The notes under the pieces: generated by a model
Database searches by the model: none
Seen by the model: only the letters and a program-made list of their open reading frames with translations
Told to the model about the DNA's origin: nothing
Part shown: piece after piece, positions 1 through 4,785 of the stretch
Layout of the letters: every line of letters begins with the position of its first letter
Numbering within the stretch: position 1 is the stretch's first letter
Position numbers and translations under genes: made by a program
NCBI GenBank assembly: GCA_029776465.1
Contig: JAKOTC010000078.1
Location: 1 to 7,510, forward strand
DNA: 7,510 nucleotides
Reading direction: 5' to 3'
From: Bacillota bacterium
GTDB lineage: Bacteria > Bacillota > Clostridia > Oscillospirales > JAKOTC01

Positions 1-3
1 CAG

Positions 4-10
4 CCTCCTT
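4..10 (-). promoter_or_regulatory. Shine-Dalgarno of the next S10-operon gene (probably rpsS)
   Basis: Read on the minus strand, the bases right after the rplB stop codon contain AAGGAGG, a full anti-16S match. Its coding sequence would begin just outside the window. In the conserved S10 cluster the gene after rplB is rpsS (S19), so this is probably its ribosome binding site. The gene itself is not visible, so its identity is inferred from family gene order alone. Confidence 0.75.
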
Positions 11-11
11 A

Positions 12-842
12 CTACTTTGATCTACGCTTGACAATGAACTTGTCGGAGCGGTGGTGTTTCTTACGTGTCTTATAACCCAGTGTGGGTTTGCCCCAGGGGG
101 TAACAGGAGTCGGACGGCCAATGGGAGCCTTACCTTCACCACCACCGTGGGGGTGATCACAGGGGTTCATAACGGAACCGCGAACAGTGGGTCTCCAGCC
201 CATGTGGCGTTTACGGCCTGCTTTACCGATGTTCACATTCTCGTGATCGATATTGCCGACCTGGCCAATGGAAGCCATGCAATCCTGGGGAACATTGCGA
301 AGCTCGCCCGAGGGAAGCCGGATCAGCGCAAAGCCGTTTTCTTTAGCCATCAGCTGAGCCATAATGCCTGCGGCTCTTGCCAGCTGGGCGCCCTTGCCGG
401 GATAAAGCTCGATATTGTGAATAAAGGTACCAGCCGGGATGTTGACCAGGGGAAGGGCGTTGCCGGGTTTAATGTCGGCATTCGCACCGCTGACCACAGT
501 ATCGCCTACTTTAAGTCCGTCCGGAGCGATGATGTATCTTTTCTCTCCATCGGTATACTCAACCAGCGCGATAAAGGCGCTGCGGTTGGGATCGTACTCG
601 AGGGTTTTGACGGTGGCAGGCATATCTGTTTTATCCCGCTTGAAATCAATCACTCTGTACTTAACACGGTTTCCGCCTCCGCGGTGACGAACCGTGATAC
701 GTCCATAGCTGTTTCTGCCGGATTTCTTTTTCAGGTTTTCCAGCAGGCTTTTCTCCGGAGCCACTTTGGAAAGGACGGAGTAATCGGTAACGGTCATCTG
801 TCTCAGGGACGGAGTAACCGGCCGATAGCTTTTAATTGCCAT
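12..842 (-). CDS. rplB: 50S ribosomal protein L2
   Basis: L2 is a primary 23S rRNA-binding protein of the large subunit, needed for subunit association and for assembly of the peptidyl transferase centre. The 276-aa product has the usual bacterial length and is complete. It starts [11 protein letters not shown], has the RNA-binding stretch [13 protein letters not shown] near residues 52-64, and a C-terminal [16 protein letters not shown] block from residue 225. His230 in that block aligns with the near-universal His229 of E. coli L2. The C-terminus is very basic ([12 protein letters not shown]), as expected. The ATG at 842 is preceded by GAGGAGAG with a 9-nt gap. It is the fifth gene of the operon and lies 82 nt after rplW, a wider gap than elsewhere in this operon. 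Regulation is presumably by the upstream S10 leader. Confidence 0.98.
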   Translation of the reverse strand: MAIKSYRPVTPSLRQMTVTDYSVLSKVAPEKSLLENLKKKSGRNSYGRITVRHRGGGNRVKYRVIDFKRDKTDMPATVKTLEYDPNRSAFIALVEYTDGEKRYIIAPDGLKVGDTVVSGANADIKPGNALPLVNIPAGTFIHNIELYPGKGAQLARAAGIMAQLMAKENGFALIRLPSGELRNVPQDCMASIGQVGNIDHENVNIGKAGRKRHMGWRPTVRGSVMNPCDHPHGGGEGKAPIGRPTPVTPWGKPTLGYKTRKKHHRSDKFIVKRRSK

Positions 843-924
843 GTTGTTTCACTCTCCTCATATCGGTTTTGCGAGGCACGCGGCAAACTGTGCCCCATAC
901 ATGCCGGATGTCCGGACGGATGTT

Positions 925-1221
925 TTAGAACATCCCTTCAAAGAAGTCAATCTTCTTTGAGTCTGCCTTCAGGGTGACAATCGCTTTCTTCCAGCTGGGT
1001 GTATATCCCTGATAACGACCCATTCTCTTCAGTCTGCCACGGACATGCATGGTGTTGACTTTCTCAACCTTAACACCAAACAGCTCCTCAATGGCCTGAG
1101 CGATTTCAATCTTGCCAGCGTCCTTTGCGACCTCAAAGGTGTATTTCTTATTGGCGACGCCAATCATGGAAGCTTCCGAAATAATCGGACGAATCACGAT
1201 CTCATGTGCTGTCTTAGCCAT
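925..1221 (-). CDS. rplW: 50S ribosomal protein L23
   Basis: L23 binds 23S rRNA domain III at the polypeptide exit tunnel and forms the docking site for trigger factor and the signal recognition particle. The 98-aa product matches the usual length. Typical features are the N-terminal IVIRPIISEAS segment, the KYTFEVAKDAGKIEIAQAIEELFGVKVEKVNT core, and a basic GRLKRMGRYQGYTPSWKKA extension that reaches into the subunit, ending in KIDFFEGMF. Its ATG shares one base with the rplD stop codon (TAATG), so the two genes are very likely translationally coupled. The hydrophobic end IDFFEGMF resembles the Firmicutes form of the protein. Confidence 0.97.
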   Translation of the reverse strand: MAKTAHEIVIRPIISEASMIGVANKKYTFEVAKDAGKIEIAQAIEELFGVKVEKVNTMHVRGRLKRMGRYQGYTPSWKKAIVTLKADSKKIDFFEGMF

Positions 1222-1844
1222 TATGCATACACCTCCTCAAGCTTGGCAACTGCATCCTTGACCACAACGAACTTATCATGTTTCAGAATTTCATAAACAT
1301 TGATGGTGTTGGTCAGTGCAGTAGTGACACCCTCGATATTTCTTGCGCTTTTAATAACCTTCTCGTCAACAGTGGGCAGAACGATCAGGGTTTTGCTGTC
1401 AGCGCCGATAGCTTTAAGCACTCCGGCCATGGTCTTGGTCTTAATCTCATCCATTGTCAGGCTGTCCAGAACAATGAGCTTGCCTTCTGCAACTTTGGCA
1501 GAGAGAGCGGACTTCATGGCCAGCTTCTTCAGCTTGCGATTAATGGTGTAACGATAGTCACGGGGCTTGGGACCCAGCGCGATGCCACCGTGTGTCCACT
1601 GGGGAGCACGTGTGGAACCCTGTCTGGCGTGACCGGTATGCTTCTGTCTCCAGGGTTTTCTGCCGCCACCCGAAACCTCAGAACGAGTGAGAGTGGACTG
1701 TGTACCCTGACGCTGATTGGCCAGATAATTTACGACGACGGTATGCATCGCCGCTTTGTTGGGCTCGATTCCAAAAACGGCATCGGAAAGATCCATCTCG
1801 GAAACCTTGGCGCCCTGCATATTAAGAACTGATACCTTCGGCAT
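1221..1844 (-). CDS. rplD: 50S ribosomal protein L4
   Basis: L4 is an early-assembling 23S rRNA-binding protein whose long loop lines the exit tunnel. In E. coli it also represses its own S10 operon. The 207-aa product has the expected length. The conserved tunnel loop is clear at about residues 54-97, running from RSEVSGGGRKPWRQKHTG through ARQGSTRAPQWTHGG to LGPKPRDY. The C-terminal half has the Rossmann-like LIVLDSL and LIVLP strands. The ATG at 1844 lies 16 nt after the rplC stop, and the gap holds the purine-rich binding site AAGGAAGGGGG, less canonical than its neighbours. The stop overlaps the rplW start by one base. Whether L4 regulates this operon cannot be told from its sequence; the E. 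coli mechanism is not general in Firmicutes. Confidence 0.97.
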   Translation of the reverse strand: MPKVSVLNMQGAKVSEMDLSDAVFGIEPNKAAMHTVVVNYLANQRQGTQSTLTRSEVSGGGRKPWRQKHTGHARQGSTRAPQWTHGGIALGPKPRDYRYTINRKLKKLAMKSALSAKVAEGKLIVLDSLTMDEIKTKTMAGVLKAIGADSKTLIVLPTVDEKVIKSARNIEGVTTALTNTINVYEILKHDKFVVVKDAVAKLEEVYA

Positions 1845-1860
1845 TCGAATTCCCCCTTCC

Positions 1861-2490
1861 TTATGCCTTCACCGTATCGGTGATGAAGACAATACCGCCC
1901 TTGGGACCGGGAACGGCACCTTTGACGGCGATGAGATTGTTTTCGGCGTCAACCTTGACGATGTCAAGATTCTGAACAGTGACCTGCTCGCCGCCCAGTC
2001 TGCCAGGCAGTTTCTTGCCCTTCATAACGCGGGAGGGGTCGGTGTTTGCACCGTTGGAACCGGCATGTCTGTGGACAGGACCGGTACCGTGGGATTCCTT
2101 AAGGCGATGGAAGTTCCAGCGCTTGATAACACCGGCATATCCTTTACCTTTGCTGATGCCGACCACGTCGCAACGATCACCCTCGGCAAAGATATCCGCT
2201 TTGAGAATGTCGCCGACATTAAACGTGCAGTCTTTCAGTCTGAATTCTTTCAGAACTCTTTTGGGAGCGGTTCCTGCTTTTGCAAAGTGACCCTTCAGGG
2301 GCTTGTTGACCAGCTTGTCGCGAATATCGCCGAATCCCAGCTGAATCGCATCGTATCCTTCGTTTTCAACTGTCTTCTTCTGAACGACCGGGCATGGTCC
2401 GGCTTCGATGACAGTGACCGGAATCACTTTACCGCTTTCGGTGAAAAACTGAGTCATGCCAATTTTTCTACCGATGATTCCTTTTTTCAT
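1861..2490 (-). CDS. rplC: 50S ribosomal protein L3
   Basis: L3 is one of the two proteins that initiate 50S assembly; its extended loop approaches the peptidyl transferase centre. The 209-aa product is full length. It begins [16 protein letters not shown], a typical L3 N-terminus. It carries the [17 protein letters not shown] segment, and its central loop ([20 protein letters not shown], then [21 protein letters not shown]) matches the family signature. The ATG at 2490 has AAGGAGG shortly upstream. The gene follows rpsJ after a 58-nt gap that contains an 8-bp hairpin at 2515-2535. It is the second gene of the operon, co-directional with all other ribosomal genes here. Confidence 0.97.
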   Translation of the reverse strand: MKKGIIGRKIGMTQFFTESGKVIPVTVIEAGPCPVVQKKTVENEGYDAIQLGFGDIRDKLVNKPLKGHFAKAGTAPKRVLKEFRLKDCTFNVGDILKADIFAEGDRCDVVGISKGKGYAGVIKRWNFHRLKESHGTGPVHRHAGSNGANTDPSRVMKGKKLPGRLGGEQVTVQNLDIVKVDAENNLIAVKGAVPGPKGGIVFITDTVKA

Positions 2491-2514
2491 AACTCTTCCT
2501 CCTTTTGGCTATTG

Positions 2515-2535
2515 GTTGACGGTGTTTCCGCCAAC
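2515..2535 (-). other. Intercistronic hairpin between rpsJ and rplC
   Basis: On the minus strand GTTGGCGG pairs with CCGTCAAC across a five-base AAACA loop, giving 8 bp including one G-U pair. It lies between the rpsJ stop and the rplC Shine-Dalgarno. No T-run follows, so it is not an intrinsic terminator. It could affect mRNA processing or stability, or be incidental. Confidence 0.45.
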
Positions 2536-2548
2536 ATGACCCTGCCGG

Positions 2549-2860
2549 TTAAAGCTTGATTTCAATCTCCACACCAGTGGGAAGCTCAAGATTTTTCAGG
2601 GTATTCATGGTTTTTGCAGTGGGTTGCAGAATGTCGATCAAACGTTTGTGGGTTTTCATCTCAAACTGCTCGCGGCTGTCTTTGTACTTATGAACAGCGC
2701 GGAGAATGGTGATTACCTCACGCTCGGTGGGCAGCGGAACGGGACCGGAAACCCTGGCGCCGGTTCTTTTGGCCGTCTCCACGATACGCTCGGCAGAAGC
2801 GTCTACCAATGCGTGATCGTACCCCTTGATTCTGATTCTGATTTTCTCATTGACTGCCAT
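2549..2860 (-). CDS. rpsJ: 30S ribosomal protein S10
   Basis: S10 is a head protein of the small subunit; in many bacteria it also joins NusB in transcription antitermination. The 103-aa product has the normal length. It shows the characteristic [18 protein letters not shown] start, [20 protein letters not shown] middle, and [15 protein letters not shown] near the C-terminus. An in-frame upstream start at 2902 would add 14 residues. The ATG at 2860 is preferred because the protein then begins [10 protein letters not shown], and a perfect AAGGAGG (2869-2875) lies 8 nt upstream. It is the first gene of the S10 operon, preceded by a leader of about 290 nt and a divergent gene. This differs from genomes where tuf directly precedes rpsJ. 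Confidence 0.98.
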   Translation of the reverse strand: MAVNEKIRIRIKGYDHALVDASAERIVETAKRTGARVSGPVPLPTEREVITILRAVHKYKDSREQFEMKTHKRLIDILQPTAKTMNTLKNLELPTGVEIEIKL

Positions 2861-3152
2861 TATAATCGCCTCCTTGTAAGATATAGGCGGGCTTTTTTGC
2901 ACACTCTACCGGGTGTTTCGCCATCCTCGATAGAAAATACCGGAATAAATAATCCGGCACAAACACATCAAAAGATGTGCCCTGCAGCCAAATCCGTGCC
3001 GCATGGATTGTGTACCTTTTCGCCCAATTTTTAAATCGGACATACTCAGCGGAAATTTCCCTTAGTGGCTTCGGCAAAGCCGTCAGCCAGAAGACGGGGC
3101 GGATTTCCCCGACCGGCCACCTCCCGCTTCATCGCATATCACAGCAGTCGCT
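2861..3152 (-). promoter_or_regulatory. S10 operon mRNA leader, structured, with alternative hairpins
   Basis: From the predicted start near 3151 to rpsJ, about 290 nt of untranslated RNA can fold extensively. Minus-strand stems seen by eye are: 3120-3116 with 3069-3065, enclosing 3111-3107/3099-3095 and 3082-3079/3075-3072 as a three-way junction; 3041-3034/3029-3022 (8 bp, UAAA loop); 3001-2996/2960-2955 extended by 3009-3006/2954-2951 after a four-base bulge; and 2979-2974/2969-2964 (UUUU loop) inside it. A 5-bp stem, 2957-2953/2944-2940, is followed by UAUUUUCU and shares bases with the 10-bp helix, so the two exclude each other. CGCCU (2889-2885) can pair with AGGCG (2871-2867), hiding half of the Shine-Dalgarno. 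A putative S10 leader has been predicted computationally in Firmicutes; whether this belongs to it is untested. The folding was not computed. Confidence 0.6.
2869..2875 (-). promoter_or_regulatory. rpsJ Shine-Dalgarno
   Basis: AAGGAGG on the minus strand, 8 nt before the ATG at 2860, fixes the start of rpsJ against the longer in-frame alternative at 2902. Bases 2871-2869 can also be taken up by pairing with 2885-2887. Confidence 0.85.
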
Positions 3153-3157
3153 TGGCT

Positions 3158-3186
3158 ATTATATCATAGGTAACCATCTAATGCAA
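3158..3186 (-). promoter_or_regulatory. Sigma-A promoter of the S10 operon
   Basis: On the minus strand a perfect TATAAT at 3163-3158, preceded by TGA (extended -10), lies 17 bp downstream of TTGCAT (3186-3181), a partial -35 match. Transcription would start near 3151. No other equally good site was seen closer to rpsJ. The consensus -10 suits a highly expressed ribosomal operon, and the weak -35 is offset by the extended -10. Confidence 0.7.
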
Positions 3187-3318
3187 GTGTCTTGCCTTGT
3201 TTTTTTCTGGATTTTAGCCTAAAAAGCGAAAAAATTTGAATTTCTACCTTTGTTACAAAACACCCCCTTTATTTTGTGATTGTTTTGTGAGATTTGAAGC
3301 CGCTTGTCCCTATTCTGC
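3187..3318. other. Divergent intergenic core between the S10 and lipoprotein promoters
   Basis: This non-coding, AT-rich stretch separates two back-to-back promoters. I see no gene in it. It contains A/T tracts (for example 3221-3238) that could act as UP elements for either promoter. It also holds a pair of TTTTGTGA direct repeats at 3272-3279 and 3283-3290, and a related inverted copy TTACAAAA at 3253-3260. Confidence 0.5.
3272..3290 (+). repeat. Direct repeat TTTTGTGA x2, possible operator
   Basis: TTTTGTGA occurs at 3272-3279 and again at 3283-3290, 11 bp start to start, about one helical turn. A one-mismatch inverted copy, TTACAAAA, lies at 3253-3260. The pair ends 28 bp before the -35 box of the lipoprotein promoter, a usual place for an activator. 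Tandem same-face repeats are typical of response-regulator sites, but the low complexity of the region makes chance plausible. Confidence 0.3.
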
Positions 3319-3347
3319 TTGACAGTCGGTAGACCAGATGATATAAT
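3319..3347 (+). promoter_or_regulatory. Perfect consensus sigma-A promoter of the lipoprotein gene
   Basis: TTGACA at 3319-3324 and TATAAT at 3342-3347 are both exact consensus, with the optimal 17-bp spacer. TG at 3339-3340 adds an extended -10. Transcription should start near 3354, giving a leader of about 42 nt. Within that leader CAAGC (3370-3374) can pair with GCTTG (3380-3384) just before the Shine-Dalgarno. Confidence 0.88.
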
Positions 3348-3395
3348 GACTGCGGGTAATTTGAAAGAACAAGCTTATTGCTTGGAGGGATAATA

Positions 3396-3932
3396 ATGAA
3401 ACGCTTTCTTCGCCTATTCACCATCGTTCTGGCTTTGGCAATGGTCATGACCTTCTTCTCGGGCTGTTCCCAAGAAAACACCGATGAAGTGGAATCGCTT
3501 CCCAAAGCCACCACCAATAAAACCATTACATTTACCAATCTGAATGACTACGTTAAATGGGTAAAAGGCGCCGCTGAGGATGACGTTTATTATATGCCGG
3601 TTCTCAATGAGAATGTTAAGCTGAAGAGCATTGACATTGTAGGAATGGTCACGTATAACCTTGAAGTAAAAACCGCCGACGGGAAAACCCATAGCTGCCT
3701 TCTTACCTGGACAATGGAAGGCGACGGTTATGTGTACCTGTCCAAAACTCGGCAAGAGCTTAAACTGACCAATTGGTATGGCATTGAAGAAGTTTACGGC
3801 AACGGAGAAGATTCAGATCCTAACATCATCTATTGGGTCTATGATAATCACGCCTTCCAGTTGGTCGCTCCGGCCGCCATGGGGAAAGATGAGATTTCCA
3901 AGCTGATGGAAGTCGAAAAAAAGACCGCTTAG
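3396..3932 (+). CDS. Predicted lipoprotein of unknown function
   Basis: This 178-aa protein has a basic N-terminus (MKRFLRLF), a hydrophobic core (TIVLALAMVMTFF) and a lipobox FSGC with the modified cysteine at residue 24. It should therefore be lipid-anchored outside the cytoplasmic membrane. Phe at -3 of the lipobox is less usual than Leu. After a short polar linker (residues 25-45) comes a domain of about 130 residues rich in aromatics and strand-like segments, for example ITFTNLNDYVKWVKG, TYNLEVKTADGKTHSCLLTW and NIIYWVYDNHAFQLVAP. A second cysteine lies in HSCLL. The C-terminal part (YWVYDNHAFQL, then KDEISKLMEVEKK) loosely recalls small DUF4367-type extracytoplasmic domains; this is a resemblance only. 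The ATG at 3396 is chosen over TTG at 3378 because GGAGG lies 7 nt upstream of it and the signal peptide starts there. It is transcribed alone, with its own promoter and terminator. Confidence 0.85.
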   Translation: MKRFLRLFTIVLALAMVMTFFSGCSQENTDEVESLPKATTNKTITFTNLNDYVKWVKGAAEDDVYYMPVLNENVKLKSIDIVGMVTYNLEVKTADGKTHSCLLTWTMEGDGYVYLSKTRQELKLTNWYGIEEVYGNGEDSDPNIIYWVYDNHAFQLVAPAAMGKDEISKLMEVEKKTA

Positions 3933-3986
3933 TTCCATATAATAATATGGTTCAAAAACGGCCAATTATTTACCGCATATAAATTT

Positions 3987-4022
3987 TGAGCAGCGTTTTT
4001 ATACGCTGCTCATTTGTTTTTA
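3987..4022 (+). terminator. Intrinsic terminator after the lipoprotein gene
   Basis: A 10-bp stem (3987-3996 with 4003-4012, core GAGCAGCG/CGCTGCTC) with a six-base loop is followed by TTTGTTTTTA. It lies 55 nt after the lipoprotein stop. A separate AT-rich inverted repeat, CCATAT/ATATGG at 3935-3950, directly follows the stop codon. On the minus strand the tail is only AAAATTTAT, so stopping the convergent small genes there would be weak. Confidence 0.88.
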
Positions 4023-4058
4023 TTATAGTAAGCTTATAAATATTATTATGTATAAAAC

Positions 4059-4346
4059 TCATGCCCCCAGATATGCCAACGCGGCCGCTAAGATCGGGTC
4101 CCGCTTCCCCTCCAACAGCAAGCCCGCTATCATATGCAAAGTGCTTCCGTCCGCCACAGGGAGCGGCGGGAAGTTTTTCGCCTGCGTATGATCATCCTGG
4201 GGATGCTGCGGCGGATGGTTCAGGGGAGGTGCTTTCAATTGAGATTCCTCAAATGTCAGCCTGGCTTTTTTCTGCATCTCCTGCACACGCCGGATTGCTT
4301 CCTGCTGCATTTTAATCAGTTCGTTATCGTCTAAATCTTTTCTCAC
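4059..4346 (-). CDS. Small hypothetical protein (95 aa), second of a gene pair
   Basis: I do not recognise this protein. With the GTG start at 4346 it has 95 aa: a charged, probably helical N-terminus (MRKDLDDNELIKMQQEAIRRVQEMQKKAR), then a Pro/His/Gln-rich linker (PPLNHPPQHPQDD). A C-terminal hydrophobic helix follows (HMIAGLLLEGKRDPILAAALAYLGA), which may be amphipathic or membrane-associated. GTG at 4346 is preferred because AAAGGCGG precedes it by 8 nt. The longer GTG start at 4412 would translate through the 8-bp inverted repeat at 4384-4410 and has its purine run too close. It follows the 82-aa gene by 78 nt, probably on the same transcript, and converges on the lipoprotein gene. The compositional pattern (acidic/basic helix, linker, hydrophobic tail) suggests a structural or membrane-adaptor role, but no function is assigned. 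Confidence 0.65.
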   Translation of the reverse strand: MRKDLDDNELIKMQQEAIRRVQEMQKKARLTFEESQLKAPPLNHPPQHPQDDHTQAKNFPPLPVADGSTLHMIAGLLLEGKRDPILAAALAYLGA

Positions 4347-4383
4347 TGATATAACCGCCTTTCCCTGAAAGCTTAAAGGAATG

Positions 4384-4410
4384 GCCAAGCCTGCCGCTAA
4401 TCGGCTTGGC
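4384..4410 (-). other. Inverted repeat between the two small genes
   Basis: GCCAAGCC (4384-4391) and GGCTTGGC (4403-4410) form a perfect 8-bp GC-rich inverted repeat with an 11-base loop. It sits 15 nt after the 82-aa gene's stop and 38 nt before the preferred start of the 95-aa gene. On the minus strand it is followed by CATTCCTTT, too interrupted for a confident terminator. It may lower downstream expression, protect the upstream message, or be an operator. Confidence 0.5.
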
Positions 4411-4424
4411 ACCTCCGTTCGATG

Positions 4425-4673
4425 TTATTGGCCTCCCTCCCCTTTTTGCAGAAAACGAACCAGTTCTATGGCCTTGGGAAGCCGCTCTGCCTGCCGGGGA
4501 GATAAAAATGGTTTCAATGCCATGAGAAGATTTACATAGGGATCCTCTTCCGCCTTCTTTTCATCGGAATTTTGCAAAAGCTGCGGGTTCTGGCTTAAAA
4601 GATTTAACAGCTTCTTTAAAACCGCAAGTTCAGCGGGGCTTTCCGCAATCGAGTTCAGCTCTCTATCATCCAT
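4425..4673 (-). CDS. Small hypothetical protein (82 aa), first of a gene pair
   Basis: No named family is recognised. The 82-aa product is acidic to neutral and probably all helical. Its N-terminal half is MDDRELNSIAESPAELAVLKKLLNLLSQ in sequence order, followed by a Lys/Glu hinge (DEKKAEEDP). The C-terminal stretch VNLLMALKPFLSPRQAERL then PKAIELVRFLQKG resembles the 'LxALKPFLxPxRxxKxxxA' tail I associate with uncharacterised small proteins of Clostridia. That link is from memory and unverified. The ATG at 4673 is preferred over the one at 4715 because AAAGGAG lies 8 nt upstream, while the upper one has no binding site. The gene lies just after the pheA terminator and so needs its own promoter; a sigma-E-like sequence occurs at 4695-4724. 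Confidence 0.72.
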   Translation of the reverse strand: MDDRELNSIAESPAELAVLKKLLNLLSQNPQLLQNSDEKKAEEDPYVNLLMALKPFLSPRQAERLPKAIELVRFLQKGEGGQ

Positions 4674-4694
4674 CAGGATCACTCCTTTTGGAAA

Positions 4695-4724
4695 ATCATA
4701 TGCCGCTTGGCGCATAAAAATGAC
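4695..4724 (-). promoter_or_regulatory. Possible sporulation sigma-E-type promoter
   Basis: On the minus strand GTCATTTT (4724-4717), 14 bp, then CATATGAT (4702-4695) resembles the Bacillus sigma-E pattern (a TCATATT-like -35, about 14 bp, CATACAAT-like -10). No sigma-A site with good spacing is seen; TTGTCA at 4726-4721 has no matching TATAAT. The implied start, about 4688, leaves a leader of only about 15 nt beginning at the Shine-Dalgarno, which weakens the call. Confidence 0.35.
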
Positions 4725-4742
4725 AAAGACATGCCCCTTTAT

Positions 4743-4776
4743 TCAAAAAGCCGTTCGGTTTTGAACGGCTTTTTGA
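4743..4776 (-). terminator. Intrinsic terminator of the aro-pheA operon, symmetric
   Basis: A perfect 14-bp stem pairs 4743-4756 with 4763-4776 (core AAAAAGCCGTTC/GAACGGCTTTTT) across a six-base loop. It starts 10 nt after the pheA stop on the minus strand. The A-run and T-run mirror each other, so it would work in both directions. It separates the aromatic operon from the two small genes downstream. Confidence 0.93.
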
Positions 4777-4785
4777 TTTAAGTAT

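Noticed and set aside
51..977. A 308-codon plus-strand open frame opposite rplB and rplW.
   Set aside because: It is antisense to two certain ribosomal protein genes, spans their intergenic gap, and has no plausible binding site or protein features.
1756..2559. A 267-codon plus-strand open frame opposite rplC.
   Set aside because: It is an antisense shadow of a certain gene, caused by codon bias.
2847..3077. A 76-codon minus-strand frame across the S10 leader that overlaps the rpsJ start.
   Set aside because: It starts with TTG without a ribosome binding site, has no family-like features, runs through structured leader RNA, and overlaps rpsJ out of frame.
3414..3755. A 113-codon minus-strand frame inside the lipoprotein gene.
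   Set aside because: The plus-strand gene has a consensus promoter, binding site, signal peptide and terminator; the antisense frame has none.
4384..4410. The inverted repeat as an intrinsic terminator.
   Set aside because: The stem is strong but the following tract (CATTCCTTT) is interrupted, so it is kept only as an unexplained inverted repeat.
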